Of a stretch of DNA of 64,000 nt, positions 17,869 to 26,712 are shown piece by piece; the first letter of the stretch is position 1; every line of letters begins with the position of its first letter. The DNA lies in the NCBI GenBank assembly GCA_947501475.1, contig CANMWA010000015.1, positions 62,001 to 126,000 of the forward strand. Reading direction: 5' to 3'. The position numbers were made by a program, and so were the translations under genes. This DNA is from an uncultured Aquimarina sp. (lineage in GTDB: Bacteria; Bacteroidota; Bacteroidia; Flavobacteriales; Flavobacteriaceae). The notes under the pieces are model-generated. The model did no database searches, was not told the origin of the DNA, and worked only from the letters and a program-made list of their open reading frames with translations.

Positions 17869-18328
17869 AGTTGTGTGAGATTTTTTGTCTGTATGCAAAT
17901 TTAGCTCAAGCACTACCCGAACAACTTTATCAAGATGTTTTTTGTTTATTAAAGAAATATCATCTGAATGTTGCGAATGTAAAGGAATCATTATTCTTTA
18001 GAACGAGTCTAAATGTATTGCCCTGATTTTTAAGATTAACATATTTAATCAGTAAATCATTTTTTTGATAAAAAAAATTAAAATTTATAGTAATAGCATA
18101 GTTGATGCATATATACATATAATTATGTTTATTATAAAAACTAAGGGATTAGAAATTCTTTTGGCGAGAAAAGAGTATAATTGTATTATAATTGAAGTAA
18201 TAGATGAGTTTTTTTATCTAAAAATTTTTATTAAAGAAAAAAATGTTTTTTATACATTACGATTATAAAAACAATCTCAAAAAAATAAGCACCTAGAGCT
18301 AATATTAGAGTGGTTAAAAAGAAAATAA
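17869..18328. other. Intergenic region with PhoX-like operon promoter
   Basis: About 460 bases separate the PhoX-like gene from the small membrane protein at 18329. Its left end carries the minus-strand promoter at 17896-17924. The rest is AT-rich; a 67-codon TTG-started frame at 18065-18268 has Ile/Lys-rich composition expected of random AT-rich DNA, and I do not call it. Confidence 0.5.
17896..17924 (-). promoter_or_regulatory. Putative Bacteroidota promoter of the PhoX-like/peroxidase operon
   Basis: On the minus strand a TTG (17922-17924) is followed after 18 bases by TAAATTTG (17896-17903), matching TTG-N(17-20)-TAnnTTTG. It lies 28 bases before the ATG at 17868. Confidence 0.5.
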
Positions 18329-18643
18329 ATGTCAAATAGATATAACAGATTACATTTTTATTTTGTTTTAAAAGCTTTGTTTGGAGGATTATTTTTATAT
18401 GCTGTAACCGGTTTGTTACTGGCATTCATAATCGTTACTTTTTTTGGTAGTGATCACCCGCATAATATAGATGAGATATTATATTTTATTATTCCAGGGT
18501 TTCTTGGTGCTACAGGTGCAGTATTGGGATTGATTTTAAGTATATTCTTTTTGAAGAGTAGTTCGGTAACTCATATAAAAAAACACTTAACTATTTATTT
18601 ACCTATTAGTGTTATTGTTGTTATACTATTTTTGTTTTATTGA
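18329..18643 (+). CDS. Small hypothetical membrane protein
   Basis: A 104-residue protein that I do not recognise. Three hydrophobic segments are visible: residues about 14-37 (LFGGLFLYAVTGLLLAFIIV), 51-74 (the GFLGATGAVLGLIL stretch) and 87-104 (LPISVIVVILFLFY). The protein ends inside the last segment. The loop after the first helix contains GSDHPHN. It lies between the PhoX-like operon and the convergent TIGR02757 gene, ten bases from the end of the latter. Composition and the good ATG support a real gene. Confidence 0.6.
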   Translation: MSNRYNRLHFYFVLKALFGGLFLYAVTGLLLAFIIVTFFGSDHPHNIDEILYFIIPGFLGATGAVLGLILSIFFLKSSSVTHIKKHLTIYLPISVIVVILFLFY

Positions 18644-18653
18644 TGATCATATT

Positions 18654-19451
18654 TTAGAATTTCTCAAAGACACCTAAACCAAATAATGCATAATCATATT
18701 TTACAGGATCTTTTGGGTCTAAAGCCCTTAACTTTTGATCTAATTCTGCCAATGCTTTACCATCATTCTGTTTTCGCTTAAGCAATCCTAATTTACGAGC
18801 TACATTGCCAGAGTGAACATCAAGAGGGCAAGATAGTTGAGCAGGAGAGAGGCTAGTCCAAATACCAAGATCAACGCCTGCTTTTGGTGATCTAATCATC
18901 CATCGCAAAAACATATTGATTCGTTTTGCGGCAGAATTTTTATGTGGATCACTCACATGTTTTTCTGTTCTTGATTGATGTGGTAGCTTGAAAAACTCTT
19001 TTTTAAAATGATGAATCGCATTTTGAAGATCTTTTTCTCCACTAAATTGTTGAAAAAAGCCTTCCATATCTTCAAAATTGGTATAGATTTCTTTTAAAGC
19101 AATTATAAAATAAGAAAGATCAATACTATTAAAGGTTCTATGTACAAATCCTTGCAGATGTTCTAAATCATTCTCGGTATGATTCTTCACAAAATCATAT
19201 GGACTATGGTCAAGAAGGTTCGTCAATTTATGTGCATTGGTGAGGATACTTTTACGATTCCCCCAAGAGATAGTTGCTGTAAGAAATCCTGAGATTTCAA
19301 TATCTTCTTTTTGTGTAAAAAGATTTGGGATTTGCACCGGATCTGTTTCTATAAATTTGGGTTGCTCATAGAAAGCCGCTTTTTCATCCAGGAAATCTTT
19401 AAGGTCTGATGTGTTGAGTTTTTTCAAAATAGTAAAAAGAGTATTACACAA
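18654..19451 (-). CDS. TIGR02757 family (DUF2400) protein
   Basis: A 265-residue soluble protein of a conserved uncharacterised bacterial family. Characteristic stretches are DEKAAFYEQPKFIETDPVQI, GFLTATISWGNRKSILTNAH, KRINMFLRWMIRSP, CPLDVHSGNVARKLGLL and PKDPVKYDYALFGLGV. The motif CPLDVHSGNVAR near the C-terminus is the most conserved part and recalls the end of helix-hairpin-helix DNA glycosylases. The activity is unknown. No ATG precedes the conserved region; initiation must be at TTG, either 19451 or, more plausibly for family length, 19427. Single gene. Confidence 0.8.
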   Translation of the reverse strand: MCNTLFTILKKLNTSDLKDFLDEKAAFYEQPKFIETDPVQIPNLFTQKEDIEISGFLTATISWGNRKSILTNAHKLTNLLDHSPYDFVKNHTENDLEHLQGFVHRTFNSIDLSYFIIALKEIYTNFEDMEGFFQQFSGEKDLQNAIHHFKKEFFKLPHQSRTEKHVSDPHKNSAAKRINMFLRWMIRSPKAGVDLGIWTSLSPAQLSCPLDVHSGNVARKLGLLKRKQNDGKALAELDQKLRALDPKDPVKYDYALFGLGVFEKF

Positions 19452-19538
19452 AAATAGAAATGTAAAGCTTCTTTTTAAACAATTATTAAAATTTAGTTGT
19501 GATTAGTGTATTTTTTATGAAATTCATTTTAATTCGTT

Positions 19539-19546
19539 TAATTTTG
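19539..19546 (+). promoter_or_regulatory. Putative -7 promoter element of the AraC-type regulator
   Basis: TAATTTTG matches TAnnTTTG, 23 bases before the GTG start at 19570. Confidence 0.35.
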
Positions 19547-19569
19547 AGAAACTATAATAAACTAGGATT

Positions 19570-20631
19570 GTGAGTATTAAAGAAGTCTTATTCTTAATAA
19601 TCGGTTTACAAACATTAGTTAGTTCTTTATTGTTACTCTTTTATAAATCCAAAAAGATCCATGTTAACCGTTATTTAGGTTTGTTTTTTGCTTCTTTATG
19701 TATAGAATTATTGTCTCTGTTTGTTTTTAGATATTATGATCATCCGTCGTTATATTATATTCCATTTAGGTTCAATTTTTTAACATTAACCTTTTTGTTT
19801 TTCTATGCCATCGAAACAACAGGAATTCACCTAAAATCAAAATTTTACTATTATGTTCCTGCGATCATAGAATTTGTAACTCTTTTACTGCTGTTTATTT
19901 TAGTATTATTTAATCCAGAGGTACATCAAAGTATAGAAGAAAGTGTTTTTCAATTAACTTATAGGGTACTAACATCTATATATATGGTGGTGTTTAGCAT
20001 ATTAATTATAAGGGTTAACCTAAAGCATCAAAAGCTACTACCGATACATTTTTCTAATACCAAATTTAAATCATTACATTGGTTAACTATACTTTGTATT
20101 GGTTGTATATGCTTACATGTATTTAGACATTTATATCATACATTTAGTTTAAGATCAGAAATTATATCTGTTGCATACTGTTCGATTGCATTATTTTCTT
20201 TGTACTATGCTACAATATCTAGCCTAATACAGATTAATATCGATAATGTAATCCCGTCTCAAAAAGAAGCAATAGAAGGGAAAGAACACTTAGAAAAAAT
20301 AATAGAAAATGTTGCTTTACATCTAAAGGAAAATAAGTCTTATTTAAACCCTGAGATTAACCTGAAAAAGTTTGCAAAAGAAGTTAACCTTACCGAAAGA
20401 TCTATATCAAGAGCTATAAATCGGATCGAAAATAAAAACTTTAACAACTATATTAATCACTACAGAGTAGAAGAGTTTAAACGTTTGCTAGCTACAGATC
20501 AATATAAGAAATATAGTATTTCTGCAATTGCAGATGAAGTAGGGTTTAGTTCTAGAGCATCTTTTTACAAAAACTTTAAAGAGATTGTAGGTATATCTCC
20601 TTCTGATTTTGTTAAGAAATCAAAGAATTGA
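19570..20631 (+). CDS. Membrane-anchored AraC-family transcriptional regulator
   Basis: A 353-residue protein. The first ~215 residues contain six or seven hydrophobic helices, beginning VLFLIIGLQTLVSSLLLLFY. The C-terminal ~105 residues form an AraC-type double helix-turn-helix. The first helix pair is around INLKKFAKEVNLTERSISRA and the second is at SISAIADEVGFSSRASFYKN, ending with the family signature FKEIVGISPSDFVKK. Such proteins bind DNA from the membrane and probably respond to an envelope or small-molecule signal. The start is GTG at 19570. The next gene downstream is an M57 protease, and the gap between them carries a 22-bp-spaced direct repeat that could be its operator. Confidence 0.85.
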   Translation: MSIKEVLFLIIGLQTLVSSLLLLFYKSKKIHVNRYLGLFFASLCIELLSLFVFRYYDHPSLYYIPFRFNFLTLTFLFFYAIETTGIHLKSKFYYYVPAIIEFVTLLLLFILVLFNPEVHQSIEESVFQLTYRVLTSIYMVVFSILIIRVNLKHQKLLPIHFSNTKFKSLHWLTILCIGCICLHVFRHLYHTFSLRSEIISVAYCSIALFSLYYATISSLIQINIDNVIPSQKEAIEGKEHLEKIIENVALHLKENKSYLNPEINLKKFAKEVNLTERSISRAINRIENKNFNNYINHYRVEEFKRLLATDQYKKYSISAIADEVGFSSRASFYKNFKEIVGISPSDFVKKSKN

Positions 20632-20972
20632 ATATCGTGTTTCAAAACGTAAATTAAGACATCCTAAAACATGATCTAAGACATCGTTAAGTTGTTTCAT
20701 AGCTTCTTTTTAAAGACTTTAGCCAGAACTTATCACACAAACTCAACTTAATGAAACTATTACAATCCACAAGGCTTTCTGCAGTCTTTATCATAAGAAT
20801 AACAGCAATCTAGTTATTTAATGGTTTACGCAATTTATTCTTTTCACACTACATCGTCAAATTCTGTATACAACAGATATTAATGCGAAGATAGGCTGCA
20901 ATTGTCTTGTGAAAACTCTTCAGGATTCTTCGATTTCTTTTTAGAATTTAATTTTAACTAACACAAATTATT
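20632..20972. other. Intergenic region with direct repeat and short ORF
   Basis: The 341 bases between the AraC-type regulator and the M57 protease hold the TAAGACATC direct repeat (20655-20685). They also hold a 20-codon ATG frame at 20751-20813 that could be a leader peptide or chance. No clear TAnnTTTG promoter was found, and I see no larger gene. Confidence 0.5.
20655..20685. repeat. Direct repeat TAAGACATC spaced 22 bp, possible AraC operator
   Basis: TAAGACATC occurs at 20655-20663 and again at 20677-20685, 22 bases apart start to start, which is two helical turns. AraC-family proteins commonly bind directly repeated half-sites at about 21-bp spacing. The repeat lies immediately after the AraC-type gene and about 290 bases before the M57 protease. 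Confidence 0.4.
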
Positions 20973-21818
20973 ATGAAAACTCTTAAAATTTTGATGCTTA
21001 GCATCTTTACTATTAGTGTTTTGATTTCTTGCCAAAATGAAGGTATAGAAAATGAAACTTCTAATTTAGAAAAAAAACCTACCAAAGAGCAGTTAACAAA
21101 GCTGGCATCTTTGGGGGTGAATACACAAAATGTTATCGTTAAAAGTATAACTAACCTAGACGGTAGTATACAAGATTACTTTTTGAATGGTACAGATATA
21201 GCCATTCCAGTATCGGGACTTTATGATTTTGAAGATTTAGAAGATCTAAATAATGGAATGAAGCAATATAGAACCCGAAACCTTGTTACGGGCAGCAATA
21301 GAACGATTGATGTACTTGGTTATACTGGTAATAACTCTAATGGTATATCAAATACAGGGCGAGCTGCTTTACAAAGAGCAGTGAATAATTATAATAGTTT
21401 AGGTACGTCGCTAAACTTAAGATTAACTTTTGGAACAAATTTTCAGGCTGCAGATTTGGTAGTGTATGTACGAGGTGATCTTGGTGCGGGAGGATTAGCA
21501 GGATTTCCTAGCGGTGGTAGACCTTATAAATGGGCTAGAATTGGTCCTAATGTTGAAAGTAGAGGTACAGCTTATGCTACACATGTAATTACTCATGAAA
21601 TGGGGCACTGCATAGGGCTACGACATACAGATTGGTTTGCACGTGTATGTGATAATGGTGCTAATGAAGGGCAATCTTCTGAAGGGGCTATTCATATTCC
21701 AGGAACTAATACGGGTATAGATATCAATTCTGTTATGATCTCATGTCCTGCGCCAGGAACAACTCAAGAAGGAAAATTCAGTTCGGATGATGTAACTGCA
21801 TTAAATTATATATATTAA
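20973..21818 (+). CDS. Secreted M57-family zinc metalloprotease lipoprotein, second copy
   Basis: A 281-residue paralogue of the protease at 1377-2201. Lipoprotein signal ends TISVLISCQNEG (Cys about 20). The propeptide-like region to about residue 110 contains PTKEQLTKLASLGVNTQNVI. The catalytic motif HEMGHCIGLRHTD has the zinc His residues, catalytic Glu and downstream His. A probable Met-turn is at SVMISCP. The end SSDDVTALNYIY matches its paralogue. It probably cleaves extracellular or envelope proteins. The upstream gap holds a possible AraC-type operator, and the preceding gene is a membrane AraC regulator, so regulated expression is plausible. Confidence 0.82.
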   Translation: MKTLKILMLSIFTISVLISCQNEGIENETSNLEKKPTKEQLTKLASLGVNTQNVIVKSITNLDGSIQDYFLNGTDIAIPVSGLYDFEDLEDLNNGMKQYRTRNLVTGSNRTIDVLGYTGNNSNGISNTGRAALQRAVNNYNSLGTSLNLRLTFGTNFQAADLVVYVRGDLGAGGLAGFPSGGRPYKWARIGPNVESRGTAYATHVITHEMGHCIGLRHTDWFARVCDNGANEGQSSEGAIHIPGTNTGIDINSVMISCPAPGTTQEGKFSSDDVTALNYIY

Positions 21819-21854
21819 TTACAAAAAATAGAGTTCGAAGAGCTTTGAAGAAAA

Positions 21855-21892
21855 ACTAAAGAAGAGGCCATCGATAAGGTGGTCTCTTTAGT
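21855..21892. terminator. Bidirectional terminator between M57 protease and lolD
   Basis: An inverted repeat (ACTAAAGAAGAGGCCA against TGGTCTCTTTAGT) with minor mismatches, with A residues before and a TTTT after. It lies between convergent genes. Confidence 0.6.
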
Positions 21893-21900
21893 GTTTTATG

Positions 21901-22563
21901 TTAGCCAACAATTTTTCCATCAACCATAACTAATTTCCTGTCTGCCATATTAGCGAGTTCTTGATTATGTGTTACGATCACAAAAGTTTGCCCAAACTCA
22001 TCTCTAAGTTTAAAGAATAACTGATGAAGGTTTTCTGCAGCTTCGCTATCCAGATTTCCTGAAGGTTCATCGGCAAAAATCACTTTAGGATTATTGATTA
22101 ATGCTCTTGCCACTGCAACTCGTTGTTGTTCGCCGCCAGAAAGTTCGCTAGGTTTATGATCATAGCGATGTGAGAGTCCAAGAAAATCTAAAAGCTCCTT
22201 AGCTCTTTTCTCTACTTGTGCTCGGGGAGTTTTTTTTATAAAAGCAGGAATGCATACATTTTCTAAAGCAGTAAACTCGGGTAATAACTGATGAAATTGA
22301 AAGATAAAACCTAGCTGTTCATTTCTAAATTTTGCAAGTTGTTTTTGCGATAAGGCACTAATATTTGCTTCATTGATAGACAAATCACTTTCTTTTATTT
22401 CATTTGCCCGATCCAAAGTCCCTAAGATCTGTAATAATGTAGTTTTACCCGCTCCAGAAGCACCAACAATTGAAACGATTTCTCCTTTTTTAATGTGAAG
22501 ATCTACACCTTTAAGCACATGAAGATCCCCATAATTTTTTTGAATATTATTTGCTTTAATCAT
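21901..22563 (-). CDS. lolD: ABC transporter ATP-binding protein, LolD-like
   Basis: A 220-residue ATPase of the MacB/LolD family. Visible motifs: Walker A GASGAGKTTLLQIL (residues about 33-46), Q-loop FIFQFHQLLPEFTALENV, signature LSGGEQQRVAVARAL, Walker B VIFADEPSGNLDSE, and switch His in VTHNQE. The QFHQLLPEFTA loop is characteristic of LolD, the energiser of lipoprotein release from the inner membrane. The membrane subunits LolC/LolE are not in this window. It follows the DUF5916 gene after 55 bases and may be co-transcribed with it. Confidence 0.85.
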   Translation of the reverse strand: MIKANNIQKNYGDLHVLKGVDLHIKKGEIVSIVGASGAGKTTLLQILGTLDRANEIKESDLSINEANISALSQKQLAKFRNEQLGFIFQFHQLLPEFTALENVCIPAFIKKTPRAQVEKRAKELLDFLGLSHRYDHKPSELSGGEQQRVAVARALINNPKVIFADEPSGNLDSEAAENLHQLFFKLRDEFGQTFVIVTHNQELANMADRKLVMVDGKIVG

Positions 22564-22618
22564 CTATTTTATCAACTTGAAGGAGTGAAAGTAATCAATA
22601 TCCATAGAATCCCCAAGA

Positions 22619-25051
22619 TTATCCTTTAGAAGAACGTTTTAAATTATTGACATCTAAAAAATATACGATTTTTAAAGATACTGTGTGTTGTATTGCTTGA
22701 TTAAATAAATTATCTAAACTTTGAGTATAATTTAGAGTAGATAATTCATCATCATTAAATATTTGATTACGATAGAGTAGTGTAGCTACACTTCCTGGCG
22801 CAAATCTCCAATTAAAACTTAGATCCAGATTCCAGATATTGAAATTTGTATTTGGGTTATTTTCTGTACTATCATAATCAATTTGAGATCTAGAGCCATC
22901 CTCATTTAAGATAAAAAACACATTATCTGAATAGTCTGCGGTACTCCAGAAGTTTCTAAACCGAAGATTTATCGCTTTGTATGGATCAAAATTATAACTA
23001 GCACTCAATGAGTTTTCTAGAGAAATCCGATCTCGCTGTCCCAGAAAAACATCAGTCCCATTATCATCTACATAACCAAACTCATTACGATTATAATATT
23101 CTGATCGCCATATCATCAGTAATTTATCCGAAAAACGATATCTAGGAGAAAGTTCTACTCTATAAACTCTTTGAGAATCACCAAACCATTGTCTTGTTCC
23201 TGCACTAATATCATATGCGAATTTTTTACGGTAATCTGAAGAAACAAATACTCTGCCTCCAAAACTAGGGTTAAAAGTAGCAAATCGTCCTTCTACGCGA
23301 GGCTCAAAATAATCTTGTCTTTTAGAACTAAAAGCTCCTCTACCACCAAAACCAAAACGTTCTCTTGTCACAAAAAATGTATCATAACCTATTTGATTTT
23401 CGGTTTGCACTGATGGATCTAAAAGGCGGCGATGTCTTGCAAATATGTTGATACGATAATTGTTTAATATACCCTTGGGTTCAAAAATCTGATACGATGC
23501 ATTTGCTCTATACGTATTATAGTTATTTCTAAAATTTACCCCTAGATCATTTCTATCGAATGTTTTATTCGCTAGACTATGACCAAAACCATATCGTAAT
23601 TTTCCTTTTATGCGATCAAAATCAATATCAGATGCAAATCCTCCTTCATTACTATCTGCTAGATTTACATAGCTTACCATGGTTCTACCAGTAGTTCTAT
23701 ATGAGTTTGATTTGTTCGCTATGTTCCAAGCCAAAGCAGATACATTTGCATCTCTAAATTCACTTCCTTTACGAATGACATTGGTGTTTATTAAGGATAC
23801 CGAAGAGTTTTTGTTAAACTGTTGATCTACTACAAAAATATTATAGTTTGATAACGGCTCTATCACTGCTTTTCTAGTATTGCCCGTTATAGTATCTGTA
23901 ATTTTAGTTTCAGTTTTTTCTGTAATTGCATTAAAAATTCCAACGCCCAAATTACCTTTAGTTCTCCCAGAAACTTTAATTGCATTTAGTAAATTAACTT
24001 TATTTGGTGCTTCTTCTACTTCTTCATTTTCATTTAAATCATCATCAGATACTGATTCTGAAGGTGCACCACCAACTCTTCTTGAAAAGAAAATACCTCC
24101 TTTATTAAATAATTCGGTTCCTTCTGTAAAAAACTGTCTATTCTCTCCAAATGTTTGCTCAAAGGGGCCTAAATTCAATTGCACTTCATCAAAAGCTACT
24201 TGTCCAAAATCGGGGATTAACGTTGCATCCAATGTAAAACTGTCACTAAGACCATATTTTACATCCATTCCTGCACTAATATCTGTTTCTGTTTGGTCAC
24301 CCATGCGAGATACTAACCCTTGTATAAAGGGGAAAAAAGTTAATCGAACGGGTGGGTCTATGTTTTCGACTCCTTTGACTAAACCATTGTACTGAGTTTG
24401 CTGCCCTATACTATTGTCAATAAAATTCCAGGTATGGGTTTGGTTACGACTTTGTAACCTACGATAAAAGTTGATACTCCAATCTTGTACAGCGACTTCA
24501 GGAAATCGTAAAGCATTATATGGAATTTTAAATTCGGCATACCATCCTTTATCATCAGATGATACTTTGGCGTCAAAAACAACATTATAGCTAAAATCTT
24601 CATTAAATTGATCTGCTCTTGCATCACCTATAGTACCTGCACTGGTTATAAAGAAACGAGTCTCATTTGCTCCATCATTATAAGTGTTTATACCTATCCC
24701 AAAAAAATCAGCCTGTACAAATACATCATCTCGTTGACTAAATTGTTTTAGAATGCTGCCGGGTTTATCATCATATAAATATGCTGCAATATATACTGCT
24801 TTGTTATCGTATGCTAGTTTTACTTCTGATTGTAATTTTTTTGAGACCTCACCTTCATTACCCGGTTGCCACATCTTAAAATCACCATAAGGAGTAAGGT
24901 TTTTCCATACAGTATCATCAAGAACTCCATCAATTTTGGGAGCAATAGTAATTCTTTTGGCAATTATTTCTTTTTTTTGTTGTGCTGTTAATTGAATAGC
25001 AAAAAGCAATACAAGTAACACACACACTTTGGAGCGTAATTGTATAATCAT
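22619..25051 (-). CDS. DUF5916 outer-membrane protein with CBM9-like N-terminus
   Basis: An 810-residue exported protein. The signal peptide (VLLVLLFAIQLTAQQ) is followed by a family 9-like carbohydrate-binding domain (ITIAPKIDGVLDDTVWKNLT, residues about 35-215). A long DUF5916 region follows, including FTEGTELFNKGGIFFSRR, and then a strand-rich C-terminal half compatible with an outer-membrane barrel. An Asp/Glu-rich insert (DDDLNENEEVEEAPN) lies near residue 345. DUF5916 proteins are typical of Bacteroidota; the function is unknown, with a role in binding or passage of glycans or hydrophobic compounds proposed by analogy only. Confidence 0.85.
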   Translation of the reverse strand: MIIQLRSKVCVLLVLLFAIQLTAQQKKEIIAKRITIAPKIDGVLDDTVWKNLTPYGDFKMWQPGNEGEVSKKLQSEVKLAYDNKAVYIAAYLYDDKPGSILKQFSQRDDVFVQADFFGIGINTYNDGANETRFFITSAGTIGDARADQFNEDFSYNVVFDAKVSSDDKGWYAEFKIPYNALRFPEVAVQDWSINFYRRLQSRNQTHTWNFIDNSIGQQTQYNGLVKGVENIDPPVRLTFFPFIQGLVSRMGDQTETDISAGMDVKYGLSDSFTLDATLIPDFGQVAFDEVQLNLGPFEQTFGENRQFFTEGTELFNKGGIFFSRRVGGAPSESVSDDDLNENEEVEEAPNKVNLLNAIKVSGRTKGNLGVGIFNAITEKTETKITDTITGNTRKAVIEPLSNYNIFVVDQQFNKNSSVSLINTNVIRKGSEFRDANVSALAWNIANKSNSYRTTGRTMVSYVNLADSNEGGFASDIDFDRIKGKLRYGFGHSLANKTFDRNDLGVNFRNNYNTYRANASYQIFEPKGILNNYRINIFARHRRLLDPSVQTENQIGYDTFFVTRERFGFGGRGAFSSKRQDYFEPRVEGRFATFNPSFGGRVFVSSDYRKKFAYDISAGTRQWFGDSQRVYRVELSPRYRFSDKLLMIWRSEYYNRNEFGYVDDNGTDVFLGQRDRISLENSLSASYNFDPYKAINLRFRNFWSTADYSDNVFFILNEDGSRSQIDYDSTENNPNTNFNIWNLDLSFNWRFAPGSVATLLYRNQIFNDDELSTLNYTQSLDNLFNQAIQHTVSLKIVYFLDVNNLKRSSKG

Positions 25052-25198
25052 GTAATTGTAATAAAAAACTTACTTTTTTTTGATACATACAAAACTAGGA
25101 TTGTAATAGGATATGTGGTACTAATGAAAAGTTAAAAAGTAAATAATGCATATTCATTATCGTTTACTTTGTTAATTATTTAAATATTTAGAATTGTT

Positions 25199-25756
25199 AT
25201 GAAAGAAGATAATATAGAAATCGCGGTTTTAGCCGGAGGTTGTTTTTGGTGTACAGAAGCTGTTTTTCAACGATTGATTGGAGTTGAAAAAGTGATATCT
25301 GGGTATACAGGCGGTACTATAAAAAATCCCGCATATCGAGAGATTACTACCGGTAGAACTGGTCATGCTGAAGCCATAAAAATAGAATATAACCCAGATA
25401 GTATTAGTTATAAAGAGTTACTTGAAGTGTTTTTTGCTACTCATGATCCTACTAGTTTAAATCAACAAGGAGCAGATAAAGGTACTCAGTATCGAAGCGC
25501 TATTTTCTATGCGAATGAAGGACAAGAAAGAATAGCAAAACAAACTATAGAAGAACTTAATAATAATGATGTTTTTGAGAACTTAATAGTGACCGAAGTT
25601 GTCGAATTAGGGCCGTTTTATAATGCAGAAATAGATCATCAAAATTACTATAACCAAAACAGTAGTCAAGGGTACTGTCAATTTGTGATTAACCCAAAAC
25701 TTAATAAATTATATACTACCTTTAAAAATAAATTAAAAAAAGAAATACAGAATTAA
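25199..25756 (+). CDS. msrA: Peptide-methionine (S)-S-oxide reductase MsrA
   Basis: Repairs methionine-S-sulfoxide in proteins using thioredoxin. 185 residues, normal for the family. The active-site motif GGCFWCTEAVFQ holds the catalytic Cys near residue 16, and GYTGGTIKNPAYREITTGRT, FFATHDPTSLNQQGADKGTQ and IDHQNYYNQN are all family signatures. There is no signal peptide, so it acts in the cytoplasm. It precedes folE by only five bases and is surely in the same operon. The ATG at 25199 is unambiguous. Confidence 0.95.
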   Translation: MKEDNIEIAVLAGGCFWCTEAVFQRLIGVEKVISGYTGGTIKNPAYREITTGRTGHAEAIKIEYNPDSISYKELLEVFFATHDPTSLNQQGADKGTQYRSAIFYANEGQERIAKQTIEELNNNDVFENLIVTEVVELGPFYNAEIDHQNYYNQNSSQGYCQFVINPKLNKLYTTFKNKLKKEIQN

Positions 25757-25761
25757 TTGCT

Positions 25762-26358
25762 ATGCCATATAAAAATTTTGAAGAGTATAATATAGATGTA
25801 ACTGAAGAGGTGCAAAATAAATTTAAGGCTATTATAGAAGGCCTTGGAGAAGATGTAGATAGAGAAGGGATAGTAAAAACCCCAGAAAGAGCTGCTAAAG
25901 CAATGCAGTTTTTAACGCAAGGATACCATCAAGATCCTGAAGAAATACTTAAAGGAGCGATGTTTAAAGAAGATTATGATGATATGGTGATCGTAAAAGA
26001 TATCGAATTATATTCTTTATGTGAACATCACATGTTACCATTCTTTGGTAAAGCTCATATAGCTTATATTCCTAATGGTCATATTGTTGGCCTAAGTAAG
26101 ATCCCTAGAATTGTAGATGTTTTTGCCAGAAGATTGCAAGTACAAGAGCGTTTAACTCATGATATTCTAGAATGTATTAATAATACACTAAAGCCGCAAG
26201 GAGTTGCTGTTGTAATAGAAGCCTCACATATGTGCATGATGATGCGTGGTGTGCAAAAGCAAAACTCTGTAACTACTACTTCGGGTTTTAGAGGGCAATT
26301 TGAAAAGATTGAAACTCGTACTGAGTTTTTAAGATTGATCACGGCAGATTTAGGATAA
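25762..26358 (+). CDS. folE: GTP cyclohydrolase I FolE
   Basis: First enzyme of tetrahydrofolate and pterin synthesis, converting GTP to dihydroneopterin triphosphate. 198 residues. The zinc ligands are visible in SLCEHHMLPFFGKAHIAYIP (Cys and His) and in the C-terminal Cys of EASHMCMMMRGV. VGLSKIPRIVDVFARRLQVQ and the end FRGQFE...RTEFLRLI complete the family pattern. It is co-transcribed with msrA (five-base gap) and probably with the small membrane protein 54 bases downstream. Confidence 0.95.
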   Translation: MPYKNFEEYNIDVTEEVQNKFKAIIEGLGEDVDREGIVKTPERAAKAMQFLTQGYHQDPEEILKGAMFKEDYDDMVIVKDIELYSLCEHHMLPFFGKAHIAYIPNGHIVGLSKIPRIVDVFARRLQVQERLTHDILECINNTLKPQGVAVVIEASHMCMMMRGVQKQNSVTTTSGFRGQFEKIETRTEFLRLITADLG

Positions 26359-26412
26359 TATTTTTTGGAATACTATTTGCTTTATGCATGATGAATTTAA
26401 CCTATAATAAAT

Positions 26413-26712
26413 ATGGCAAACGAAAAATATAAAAAACTTGGATTAAGTCTACTTTTTGATGGATTAGGAATGGTTACATACGTGATTCCTGGTATTGGAG
26501 AATTTGGTGATGTAATATGGGCACCATTAGCAGGGTGGTTAATGACCAAAATGTATAAAGGTAATATAGGAAAAGCAGCAGGAGTGTTTACATTTGTTGA
26601 AGAAGCATTACCAGGTTTTGATATCATACCAACATTTACAATAATGTGGTTGTATACCTATGTATTTAAAAAAGAAAAAGTAGAAGATGTTATCGATATC
26701 GATGTTTCTTAA
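26413..26712 (+). CDS. Small hypothetical membrane-associated protein
   Basis: A conserved-looking 99-residue protein without a recognised domain. Two moderately hydrophobic, Gly/Pro-rich segments (MVTYVIPGIGEFGDVIWAPL and FDIIPTFTIMWLYTYVF) flank a short loop, and it ends with an acidic tail EDVIDIDVS. The Gly-Pro-Asp pattern suggests a small integral membrane protein of the type often named only as hypothetical in Flavobacteriaceae. It follows folE in the same direction. Its stop codon interlocks with that of the convergent gene at 26709 in a TTAA sequence. Confidence 0.6.
   Translation: MANEKYKKLGLSLLFDGLGMVTYVIPGIGEFGDVIWAPLAGWLMTKMYKGNIGKAAGVFTFVEEALPGFDIIPTFTIMWLYTYVFKKEKVEDVIDIDVS

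Noticed and set aside
18065..18268. 67-codon TTG-started frame
   Set aside because: Composition is dominated by Ile, Lys and Tyr as expected from random AT-rich sequence, and there is no ribosome-binding or promoter signal.
23880..24395. 171-codon open frame opposite the DUF5916 gene
   Set aside because: It lies antisense to a clearly coding region with strong domain motifs, and its Ser/Pro-rich translation mirrors the codon pattern of the real gene.
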